DNA from: Deltaproteobacteria bacterium
Lineage (GTDB): Bacteria; Myxococcota_A; UBA9160; UBA6930
NCBI GenBank assembly: GCA_029261815.1
Contig: JAJDAQ010000162.1
Location: 1-39,134 of the forward strand
DNA length: 39,134 nucleotides
Direction of reading: 5' to 3'
The notes under the pieces: generated by a model
What the model was told of the DNA's origin: nothing
What the model saw: the letters and a program-made list of their open reading frames with translations, nothing else
Databases searched by the model: none
Program-made: the position numbers and the translations under genes
In this document: positions 32,137 through 39,134 of the stretch, in pieces
How positions within the stretch are numbered: the first letter of the stretch is position 1
Layout: each line of letters opens with the position of its first letter

Positions 32137-34242
32137 ATGGCCGATGTCCCCACATTCTGTCGAGTCTGCGAACCCGCCTGCGGACTGGTCGCGCGCGTCG
32201 AAGACGGCGAGATCCAGTCGATCCGACCCGACAAGGAGCATCCGGTCTCCAAGGGGTTCGCGTGCCAGAAGGGAATCGCGTCCCTCGACATCCACCGGGA
32301 CCCGGACCGAGTGAACCGACCGCAGCGCCGCAGGGCCGACGGAACCTTCGAGGAAATCTCGTGGGAGACCGCGATCGACGAGATCGCGACCAGGCTACAA
32401 ACGATCCTCGGCGAGGACGGGCCGGACGCTTTGGCCGCGTACCTGGGCAACCCGGGCGCTTTCAACACCTTCTCTGGGCCCGCTACGGGGTCATTCCTCG
32501 CGCAGACCGGTACACGCAAGGTGTTCAGCTCGGGTACCCAGGACTGTTCGAACAAGTTCGCCGGGAGCGAGGCGGTCTTCGGTACGAGTACCTGCCATCC
32601 CGTTCCTGACATCGAGCACACCGATCACCTGTTGCTGTTCGGCGAGAACCCCCGGGTCTCGAAGATGAGCTTCATCTCGATCCCGGATCCGGTCAGCGAG
32701 CTGCGGCGCGCCGTCTCGCGCGGGGCCACGGTTCGGTACATCAACCCGCGCCGTGTGGAGTCGCCTGAGGCGGGCGCGGGTGAAGTCGTCCAGATCAAGC
32801 CCGATACAGACATCTATCTGATGGCGGCCATGCTCGATGTGATCCTGTCCGAGGGCCTCGCGGATGACGTGACGCTCGCGACGCACGGCAGTCATGTCGA
32901 TGGTTTGCGACGTTTCGTCGCCCAGTATCCGGCCGACCGCGTCGCAGACATCGTCGGCCTCGACGCTGACGAGATCGTGAAACTGGCGCGTGAATTTGCG
33001 AGCGCCGACCGGGCATCCGTTCACATGTCGACGGGCGCGAACATGGGGCGACAAGGAACGCTGGTCTACTGGCTTCTGCACATGCTCTCGTTCGTGACCG
33101 GCAACCTCGACCGGCAGGGTGGCAACCTCTACTCGCAGGGTTTCTATCCTGCGGCAAAGGCGGGCCGCAGCGATCCGGCGAGTCATTACTTCGACTCGAG
33201 ACATGGACCGATGCGTCGCGTGCGCGGCGCGCTGCCCGGGAACCTGATGGCAGACGAACTCACGAACGCGGAGACGAAGACCCGCGCGCTGTTCGTGATC
33301 GCCGGTAATCCCGTCCTCAGCGTGGGCGGTGAGGAGGAAATGCGCGAAGCCATAGAAGCGGTGGAGCTGGTGGTCTGCCTCGATCTCTATCGCAATGCGA
33401 CGGGCGAACTCGCTGACTACATCCTGCCCTGTGCCGACGGCTTCGAGCGCGCAGACGTCAACATTGCCGGACTCGGCCTCCAGTACCGCCCCTATGTCCA
33501 ATGGGCCGACCCAGTGGTCTCACCCCGCGGTGAGCGCCGTGAGGAATGGTGGATCCTGGGTCGCATCGAGCAGGCATTGGGCATGAAGAGTGTGCTCGAT
33601 CAGGGGCCCAATCCCGACCTCGCCCTTCGCCTGAAGCATATGATGCAGTCGCGCGGCCTCGACCTGGATGAAGTCCGAGCGACACCGCGCGGTGTCGTGC
33701 TCGAAGGTCTCACGCCCGGGAGCTTCTATGACAAGTGGATCCAGACCGACGACCATCGCGTCGACTGCTTTCCGTCGATCTTCCAGGAGCAAGGTGCCCT
33801 CGACAGATGTGAGACGCTATTCGACGAGTTGTCGAATGAGCCCGCCGACCAGCTCAAGCTCATCCCCCTCCGGACCGTCCATATGCACAACAGTTGGTAC
33901 CAGAACGTCGATCGTCTGAAGCGTCCCGGCCAGCAGGACAACCCGTTGTGCATACACCCCGATGACGCGGCGGCACGCGGCCTGAGCGAGGGAGACCGGA
34001 TCCGCTGCTCGAATGCGTGGGGCGAGCTCGAAACGCGGATTGCGTTCGACGAAACGCTTCGGTCTGGCGTCGTGGCGATGACGCATGGCTGGGGAAACAA
34101 ACGGACCCCGGGGATGAAGACGGCGCAGCGTCACCCAGGCGTGAATCCGAACGTCCTCCTTCCGAGTGGGCCTGGCAGCTACGAGCGGCTTTCGAACCAG
34201 GCGTTCATGACCGGCATTCCGGTATCGATCGAGGGTTGCTAG
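32137..34242 (+). CDS. Molybdopterin-dependent oxidoreductase (DMSO-reductase family)
   Basis: The 701-residue protein starts with a 4Fe-4S motif (C8, C11, C15, C43) followed by the PDKEHPVSKGFAC segment of this family. A long catalytic body and a C-terminal MopB domain follow, with HNSWYQN, HPDDAAARGL and MTHGWGNKR for bis-MGD binding. It has no Tat signal peptide and so should be cytoplasmic, close to assimilatory-nitrate-reductase and formate-dehydrogenase-like relatives in lineage. The molybdenum ligand is probably in GTQDCSNKF, but the alignment is uncertain. ATG 32137 with GAGGAG is preferred over the upstream open frame. It lacks the partner subunits that many family members have. Confidence 0.93.
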   Translation: MADVPTFCRVCEPACGLVARVEDGEIQSIRPDKEHPVSKGFACQKGIASLDIHRDPDRVNRPQRRRADGTFEEISWETAIDEIATRLQTILGEDGPDALAAYLGNPGAFNTFSGPATGSFLAQTGTRKVFSSGTQDCSNKFAGSEAVFGTSTCHPVPDIEHTDHLLLFGENPRVSKMSFISIPDPVSELRRAVSRGATVRYINPRRVESPEAGAGEVVQIKPDTDIYLMAAMLDVILSEGLADDVTLATHGSHVDGLRRFVAQYPADRVADIVGLDADEIVKLAREFASADRASVHMSTGANMGRQGTLVYWLLHMLSFVTGNLDRQGGNLYSQGFYPAAKAGRSDPASHYFDSRHGPMRRVRGALPGNLMADELTNAETKTRALFVIAGNPVLSVGGEEEMREAIEAVELVVCLDLYRNATGELADYILPCADGFERADVNIAGLGLQYRPYVQWADPVVSPRGERREEWWILGRIEQALGMKSVLDQGPNPDLALRLKHMMQSRGLDLDEVRATPRGVVLEGLTPGSFYDKWIQTDDHRVDCFPSIFQEQGALDRCETLFDELSNEPADQLKLIPLRTVHMHNSWYQNVDRLKRPGQQDNPLCIHPDDAAARGLSEGDRIRCSNAWGELETRIAFDETLRSGVVAMTHGWGNKRTPGMKTAQRHPGVNPNVLLPSGPGSYERLSNQAFMTGIPVSIEGC

Positions 34243-34243
34243 G

Positions 34244-34258
34244 CGAGGGCTAGCCTCG
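34244..34258. other. Short inverted repeat between convergent genes
   Basis: CGAGG-GCTAG-CCTCG forms a five-base stem two bases after the oxidoreductase stop and nine bases before the end of the DUF2959 gene. It could slow polymerase from either side, but the stem is short and there is no T tract. Confidence 0.25.
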
Positions 34259-34267
34259 GTCAGTCCG

Positions 34268-34927
34268 CTAGGACTCGAATCCGGCGAGAAAACGGTCGGC
34301 TTCGGAGATCGACGCGTTCATTTCCTCGATCAGGTCTTGGACGTTCGAACGGATCTCGCCGACATCGCCCTCCAGGGAAGCGATCGCGGACGCGTTGAGA
34401 TTGTGCTTGAGGTAGAGGATGCGGTCCTTGAATGCTCCGAGCACCGGATCCATCCTTGAAGAGGCGCGCCGCATGGCCTTGATCATGCCGTCGTAGCTCC
34501 CGCGGGTCTCGCGAAGCTTCGCCTTGCTCCGCGCGCGGAATCCAGGATCCGAGATCTGGACCAGCTCGTTTTCCCACTCCGTGAATAGATCGCTCGCGAC
34601 CTGGTCGATGGACTGGATTCGATCGCGAACCGTCTGCGCCTGGTCCTCACAATCCTCGTACTCGCCGGCGAGTCGGCGGTAGATGCTCTCGAGGTCGCCG
34701 CCGTCGTATCCGGTGAGCTCCTGGAATGCATCGAACGTGGTCTGGAACTGTTCCTGCGCTTCCTGCTGATCCTCACGCCCGTCTTCGACGCGGTCTTCGA
34801 GGATGTGGCGCTTCTCGACGCCCACTTGTTCCCAAGCGTCGTAGTAGACAGAGCGGCAGCCTGTGCCAAAACCGACGAACAGCGCCAGGATGCCGATCGC
34901 CAGGGGTCGAGTGGTCAGAGTTCGCAT
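34268..34927 (-). CDS. DUF2959 family lipoprotein
   Basis: This 219-residue protein has a lipoprotein signal ending GTGC (C24) and then a long, mostly helical, charged region typical of DUF2959. The early WEQVGVEKRHILEDRVEDG motif and several heptad-like coiled-coil stretches are its markers. It should be anchored in the inner or outer membrane facing the periplasm. DUF2959 members are widespread in marine and soil Gram-negative bacteria, and no function is established. It is divergent from the winged-helix/AAA regulator across 117 bases that show no other gene and no clear promoter by eye. It ends 25 bases from the convergent oxidoreductase gene. Confidence 0.85.
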   Translation of the reverse strand: MRTLTTRPLAIGILALFVGFGTGCRSVYYDAWEQVGVEKRHILEDRVEDGREDQQEAQEQFQTTFDAFQELTGYDGGDLESIYRRLAGEYEDCEDQAQTVRDRIQSIDQVASDLFTEWENELVQISDPGFRARSKAKLRETRGSYDGMIKAMRRASSRMDPVLGAFKDRILYLKHNLNASAIASLEGDVGEIRSNVQDLIEEMNASISEADRFLAGFES

Positions 34928-35044
34928 GCGGGTTTCCTCCCATTGCCTGGGCAGACACTAGGAACCCATTCGCGTTGGCTCCATGCCCATGGACTCGCAT
35001 CGGCGGTCATGTGGCGTTCTCCAGGCGAGCTACCGTCAGCGGCG

Positions 35045-38038
35045 ATGTTCTATCGGTTCGGTGACTGCGAGCTCGACCTGCGTCGTGGCGAGCTCCGTCG
35101 CGACGGCCACGCCGTTGCGTTGCAACCCAAACCGCTCGCACTTCTCGCGCTCCTGATCGAGGAGCGCCACCGCGTGGTTCCGAAGGAGGAGCTGCTCGAC
35201 AAGATCTGGAGCGATGCGGCGGTGACGGAGAGTTCGCTGACGCGCGCCGTCTCAGTCGCACGCAAGGCCCTGGGCGATCGCGGTGAGAAGAGCTTCATCC
35301 GGAGTTTTGCGCGGCGCGGCTACCGGTTCGTGGGTGCCGTGACCGAAAGCGGGAGCGACGCTGCGGCGACACCCCGTGGATCGGTCTCGGACGCGTTCGT
35401 TGGCCGAGCCGAAGCTCTCAGGGACCTGAGTGCCGCGTGGAAGCGGGCGGCGGCCGGGAACGGTCAGGTGGTGCTGGTACGCGGCGAAGCTGGGATCGGC
35501 AAGAGTCGCCTGGTCGAGGGCTTTGCGAACGGGCTTCGGACGCAAGGCGTGACCGTTCTGGAAGCGCGAGCCGGTAGCCCGGGAGCGGCGCCGGCCTACT
35601 GGCTATGGGTCCAGGTGCTGCGGGAGATCGATGCCGCGAGCAACGACGCCGTCCTCGCGCCCGTTCTGGCGCAGACCGGCGTCATCGATGATGCGAGGAG
35701 CGACGCCGAAGGCCGGCGCTTCGAGTTCTTCGATGCGGTGATCCGGGTCCTCCGTGAACGCGTCGTGCGGGAGCCGATGGTGATCGTTCTCGAGGACATC
35801 CACGGCGCGAGTCGATCGTCGCTGCTGCTTCTCGACCATCTCGCCGATCGGATTCACGGTGACAAACTCCTCGTCATTGCCACGGTGCGGGAGGAAACCC
35901 GGGATCGGGGACATCCCCTCCATCACACGATCGGGCAGCTCGCACAGGCGGGCGCGCCGACGGTCTCGTTGACGGGTTTCACTCGAGACGAAGTCGAGAC
36001 CTGGCTCGTAGAGTTGTTGGGCCGCGAAGCGCCTGCACGACTTGTCGATGCGTTGATGGAGAAGACCGAGGGAAATCCGCTCTTCTTGCGCGAAGCCGTC
36101 CGCATGCTCGACGAACGCGGTCAGCTGGCCTTTCCCGAGTCGGGTGATTGGGCGCTGGATGCGCTGCCCGAACGCACGTCGGAGTTCGTCCAACAGGTTC
36201 TTTCTGCGGTGTCGCCCGAAGCCGCGGCCGTACTCGAGGCCGGTTCGGTTCTGGGTCGTGAGTTCTCGGTGAGTGCGTTGGCGGCCGTCACGGGTGAGTC
36301 ACCGGCCGATCTGCTCGACCTGCTGGACGAAGCCGTTTCACAGGGGATCGCCGAAGAGCAGGACGAGCGCCCCGGCACCTACCGTTTCGCCCATCCGCTC
36401 TTCCACGACGGCGCGTACCAGCATCTGCGCCCTAGCCGCCGCACCCGTCTGCACGCCAAGGCGGCCGATACCTTGATCGGAGCGGACGGTGAACCAGGCC
36501 CGGCCGTCCTCGCCGAGTGGGCCTACCACCTCTATCGGGCACTTCCACTGACGGAGCCCGGTCAGGTCCTGACCGCCGCCGATCGCGCGGCTGAACAAGC
36601 GGAGCGGTTGTACGATTGGGACCAGGCTGCGCTGCTCCATGGCTATGCGCTCGAGGCACTGGAGCACGAGACGCCGGTCGATGACGTCGCGCGCCTGTCG
36701 CGCCAGCTTCGTCAAGCCGCGGCTTATGGCAGCGCCGGCGACCGCCTGTGTCACCGCGAGGTGTTGAATCAAGCGCTGGACCTCTCGCGTGCGCTGGAGG
36801 ACCACCCCCGGTTTGCAGAAGCCGCGATCGCGCTCTGTGAACTCACGGAGTGGGGCCCCAGAGATCCGAACGCAAAGCAGGTCCTCGTCGAAGCGCTCGA
36901 GAAGGTTGGCGCGGAGGACGAAGCACGGGCGCGGCTCCTTGCGCGGCAGGGCTTCCTCGACATCGCACGTCGTCGTCGGTCGGAAGGTCTCGTCCGCGAG
37001 TCGCTATCGCTGGCTCGCGCGATCGGCAGCGAATCCGCTCGCATCGAGGCGGCTTCGTGCATCCACCTGATGATGGCCAGGCCCGAGGGAATCGCAGAGC
37101 GACAGGAGATATCGGGAGAACTGGAGAGCGGTGCCAGTACCCCCGCGCTGCGCGCCCTCTGTGCGATCGCGTGCATTGGAAGCGCGACGGACGCACTGGT
37201 CGAGGAGCGACCGCGCGAAGCGGTCCGCCTGAGAGAGGCCGCGGCATCTCTGGCCGGTGCACGCCCGAACCCGGCCCTGGTCCACCAGTTTTCCGTCCAC
37301 GACGCGGGCCTCGATCTTCTTCATGGGAAACTCGATGCAGCGGACAGGTCGTTCCGGGAAGCGCTGACGTTAGGCCGTCAGATTTCCCACCCGTACGCGC
37401 CCATCCTGTTCGTCGGTCAGAGCATGTACGTCGCGCGAGAGCGTGGGACATTGGCCGAGAACCAGGCACGGCTCCCCGATCCGATCCAAGACGATGTGTC
37501 CCAGGTCCAGATCAGCCCCTTTGTCGTGGCGATCAATGCGGCGATCTGGGCCGAAATCGGAAAGGCCGATACGGCAAGACTGCTGGTCGATTTCTTCGGG
37601 CCGAACATCGAGCGCTTGGAAGGGGGGCTCGACTGGCTCACGGCCGGGGTGGAGCTGGCGAACGCAGTCCGATGGCTGGGCGACGATGCTCGCGCGCGGA
37701 TCTTGTTGGAAATGCTTGCGCAGCATTCTGGTCTGCACGGTGTCTGCACGATCACGGCACTCTACGGGGGGCCCGTTGCGCGGGCACTCGGCTTGTTGTC
37801 AGAACAAGTTGGAGAGCTGGCGGCGGCTGAGGAGTGGATGACCGAGGCCATCGAGCGGGCCAGCGGGCTGGGTGCCAGGGCGATGGAGACGCGCGCCCGC
37901 TGCGAACTGGGTCGCGTCGTGGCGCGTCGCGGTCGCAACCCGGTAGCGCGAGAACTCCTGGGACAGGCTGAGTCGGCGGCTGTAGCACTGGGCATGGCCG
38001 GCGTCGCTCGCGAAGCCCGGGAAGCGCTTCCCGACTGA
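35045..38038 (+). CDS. Winged-helix DNA-binding / AAA ATPase / TPR transcriptional regulator
   Basis: The 997-residue protein opens with an OmpR-type winged helix (residues about 1-98), including FGDCELDLRRGELRRDG, VVPKEELLDKIW and GYRFVG. A STAND-type AAA ATPase follows, with Walker A GEAGIGKS at 147-154 and Walker B MVIVLEDIH near 245. The C-terminal half is TPR-like and helical. Such proteins are one-component regulators that bind DNA once the ATPase and TPR parts sense a ligand. ATG 35045 directly precedes the winged helix and is preferred, though an upstream ATG at 35009 is in frame. It converges on the Ppx/GppA gene after ten bases. Its target genes are unknown. Its AAA and TPR parts resemble those of the cyclase protein at 22243-25800. 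Confidence 0.92.
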   Translation: MFYRFGDCELDLRRGELRRDGHAVALQPKPLALLALLIEERHRVVPKEELLDKIWSDAAVTESSLTRAVSVARKALGDRGEKSFIRSFARRGYRFVGAVTESGSDAAATPRGSVSDAFVGRAEALRDLSAAWKRAAAGNGQVVLVRGEAGIGKSRLVEGFANGLRTQGVTVLEARAGSPGAAPAYWLWVQVLREIDAASNDAVLAPVLAQTGVIDDARSDAEGRRFEFFDAVIRVLRERVVREPMVIVLEDIHGASRSSLLLLDHLADRIHGDKLLVIATVREETRDRGHPLHHTIGQLAQAGAPTVSLTGFTRDEVETWLVELLGREAPARLVDALMEKTEGNPLFLREAVRMLDERGQLAFPESGDWALDALPERTSEFVQQVLSAVSPEAAAVLEAGSVLGREFSVSALAAVTGESPADLLDLLDEAVSQGIAEEQDERPGTYRFAHPLFHDGAYQHLRPSRRTRLHAKAADTLIGADGEPGPAVLAEWAYHLYRALPLTEPGQVLTAADRAAEQAERLYDWDQAALLHGYALEALEHETPVDDVARLSRQLRQAAAYGSAGDRLCHREVLNQALDLSRALEDHPRFAEAAIALCELTEWGPRDPNAKQVLVEALEKVGAEDEARARLLARQGFLDIARRRRSEGLVRESLSLARAIGSESARIEAASCIHLMMARPEGIAERQEISGELESGASTPALRALCAIACIGSATDALVEERPREAVRLREAAASLAGARPNPALVHQFSVHDAGLDLLHGKLDAADRSFREALTLGRQISHPYAPILFVGQSMYVARERGTLAENQARLPDPIQDDVSQVQISPFVVAINAAIWAEIGKADTARLLVDFFGPNIERLEGGLDWLTAGVELANAVRWLGDDARARILLEMLAQHSGLHGVCTITALYGGPVARALGLLSEQVGELAAAEEWMTEAIERASGLGARAMETRARCELGRVVARRGRNPVARELLGQAESAAVALGMAGVAREAREALPD

Positions 38039-38048
38039 CGCGGCGCGG

Positions 38049-39134
38049 TCAGTCGCCGGCCGGGCGCAGCTCGAGCAGGATGCCTTCGCGCAGTCCCCAG
38101 TCGCAAAGTGTCAGGCCGCGGGCGCCGAACAGCGTCAGCGCGGTGTTCAAGATCTCCGAGCCGAAAGGGAGGAGGTCCGCGCGGCGCGGGCTCACACCCG
38201 GTCGGCGTAGGCGCTCTTCCATGGTACAGGCGCCAAGGTCGCGGGAGAGCGTGTCGAGTTCTCGCCGGCTGATTCGCAGGCCGCGCAATGAGCTACCGCC
38301 CACGTTGTTCTTTCCGCGCGCGATCACGCGTGCGACAGAGCGAGCCGTGCCGCCTACGGCCACGCAGCCGACCGCGTCGAAGCGCCGGATTTCCTCGGCG
38401 ACCGGCGTCAGCGCTTCCCGAAGGATATGGCGCAGCTTGCGAAGGTCCTTCTCGCGATGGGGATCGGCGGGGTCGATCAGCCCGTGCAGGCGTGCGACGC
38501 CAAGTGGCAACGTCTTCTCGTAAAGGATCTCGTGATCATTGCCGACCACGACTTCGAGGCTCCCGCCGCCGAGGTCGAGCCCGATGTGCGTGCGGCCGCC
38601 CAGATCGATTCGGGAACGGATCGCGCGGAAGATGATCCGCGCCTCCTCCTCCCCGGACAGCAAATGGATCGGGCCGCCAATGGCCTCCTCGAGGGCGGCG
38701 ACGACGGTGCTTCCATTTTTCGCATCACGGAGTGCGGAGGTGCCAACGGCGACGAGCTGCTCCGCTTTCCACTCTCGAGCTGCGTCGCAGAGCTCGTGAA
38801 CGGCTTCGATGCTGCGTTCGAGCAGCGCTTTGCGAATGTGACCGGAGCGGGCGAGCTCGGCCCCCATTCGGAGCATCACGCGCTCGCGGTCGATGCGTTG
38901 CATGGTGCCGTCGGCCGTCCACTCGGCGACCAGCAGGTGGAACGACGTGCTGCCAAGGTCGAGGACCGCGATCCTGGGTGCGCCGGGTCGGCGCCCCTTT
39001 CGACCGGTGAGCGGGACACTTGCCAGCGGCTCGATGGCGTCGTCCGCCGGGAATCCGGACCGTCCCGGCGAGAAATAGGTCGCTTGCGCAGGATCGCCTT
39101 CGACGATCCAGGCGCCGCCCCGCTCGCAGCGCGA
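38049..39134 (-). CDS. Ppx/GppA exopolyphosphatase family protein (5' end outside the window)
   Basis: The minus-strand frame is open to the window edge, giving 361 residues with the C-terminus complete. The Ppx/GppA ASKHA fold is clear: DLGSTSFHLLVAEW as phosphate-binding loop 1, GTSALRDA, then DLGGGSLEVVVGN, and GGTARSVARV. These enzymes hydrolyse polyphosphate or pppGpp from the end. An in-frame ATG at 38903 would delete loop 1, and no ATG, GTG or TTG lies between that loop and the window end. The real protein therefore has at least 57 residues before loop 1, where relatives usually start almost directly. The extension (AWIVEGDPAQATYF, then a basic linker) is not recognised. It lacks the C-terminal HD domain of long Ppx proteins. 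Confidence 0.88.
   Translation of the reverse strand, partial: SRCERGGAWIVEGDPAQATYFSPGRSGFPADDAIEPLASVPLTGRKGRRPGAPRIAVLDLGSTSFHLLVAEWTADGTMQRIDRERVMLRMGAELARSGHIRKALLERSIEAVHELCDAAREWKAEQLVAVGTSALRDAKNGSTVVAALEEAIGGPIHLLSGEEEARIIFRAIRSRIDLGGRTHIGLDLGGGSLEVVVGNDHEILYEKTLPLGVARLHGLIDPADPHREKDLRKLRHILREALTPVAEEIRRFDAVGCVAVGGTARSVARVIARGKNNVGGSSLRGLRISRRELDTLSRDLGACTMEERLRRPGVSPRRADLLPFGSEILNTALTLFGARGLTLCDWGLREGILLELRPAGD

Noticed and set aside
32491..33501. A 336-codon minus-strand frame inside the molybdopterin oxidoreductase
   Set aside because: It lies wholly antisense to a gene with intact Fe-S and MGD motifs and has no recognisable domain.
1..39134. Search for tRNA, rRNA, CRISPR arrays, insertion sequences, phage genes and attachment sites
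   Set aside because: Nothing was seen by eye. No regularly spaced repeats, transposase or integrase motifs are present, and genes occupy almost all of the sequence.

Overview
The window is GC-rich bacterial DNA, densely coding on both strands, with third codon positions strongly biased to G/C. I see no tRNA, rRNA, insertion sequence, phage gene or CRISPR array. Signal peptides, lipoproteins, an Amt transporter, a cytochrome P450, enoyl-CoA hydratase and MaoC-like genes, and two very large AAA/TPR regulators suggest a free-living Gram-negative with a versatile metabolism. The style fits Myxococcota or other former deltaproteobacterial lineages, but no marker gene is present and this placement is an inference only.

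Layout. 1-3064: the 5' part of a nitroreductase (-), an SDR oxidoreductase (+), then a minus-strand set of TatT-like TPR protein, SRPBCC protein and LRAT-like acyltransferase. 3144-6635: a tightly coupled plus-strand operon of PNPOx-like flavoprotein, SDR/DUF2867-like protein, renalase-like FAD oxidoreductase and DUF2878 membrane protein. Its second, third and fourth genes each start inside the stop codon of the gene before. 6670-9226: a minus-strand set of a small unknown ORF, a DUF867 hydrolase, an alpha/beta-hydrolase-OsmC fusion and a membrane-anchored split-barrel protein. 9283-10719: an exported DUF1214 protein. 10716-15555: a LysR regulator divergent from a VOC / PNPOx-ferredoxin-reductase / bicupin operon and overlapping a downstream NAPE-PLD-like metallo-hydrolase. 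15699-17147: amtB with a consensus sigma-54 promoter and an intrinsic terminator. 17287-22134: saccharopine-dehydrogenase-like reductase, a deacetylase-like membrane protein and a membrane sulfatase-like protein. 22243-25800: a zinc-ribbon/adenylate-cyclase/AAA/TPR protein. 25999-28001: two DUF547 paralogs flanking a 52-residue ORF that resembles sigma-factor region 2. 28108-34242: a catabolic-looking cluster of P450, VOC, cupin dioxygenase-like, MaoC-like, crotonase and molybdopterin oxidoreductase. 34268-39134: a DUF2959 lipoprotein, a winged-helix/AAA/TPR regulator and a Ppx/GppA phosphatase cut by the window end.

How the genes may work together. Three groups combine flavin, cupin, VOC or OsmC proteins of the kind used in detoxification and oxidative stress (3144-6635, 6670-8972, 10716-14506). 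Only the last has a visible dedicated regulator and operator. amtB is the one gene with a clearly predictable control signal, nitrogen limitation through sigma-54. The 28-34 kb cluster looks like an oxidative degradation or modification pathway acting on a CoA-linked or hydrophobic substrate, but the substrate cannot be read from the sequence. The most unusual items are the sigma-like mini-ORF between DUF547 paralogs, the deacetylase-like protein with inserted membrane helices beside a sulfatase-like protein lacking the usual nucleophile motif, and the Ppx/GppA protein with an N-terminal extension.
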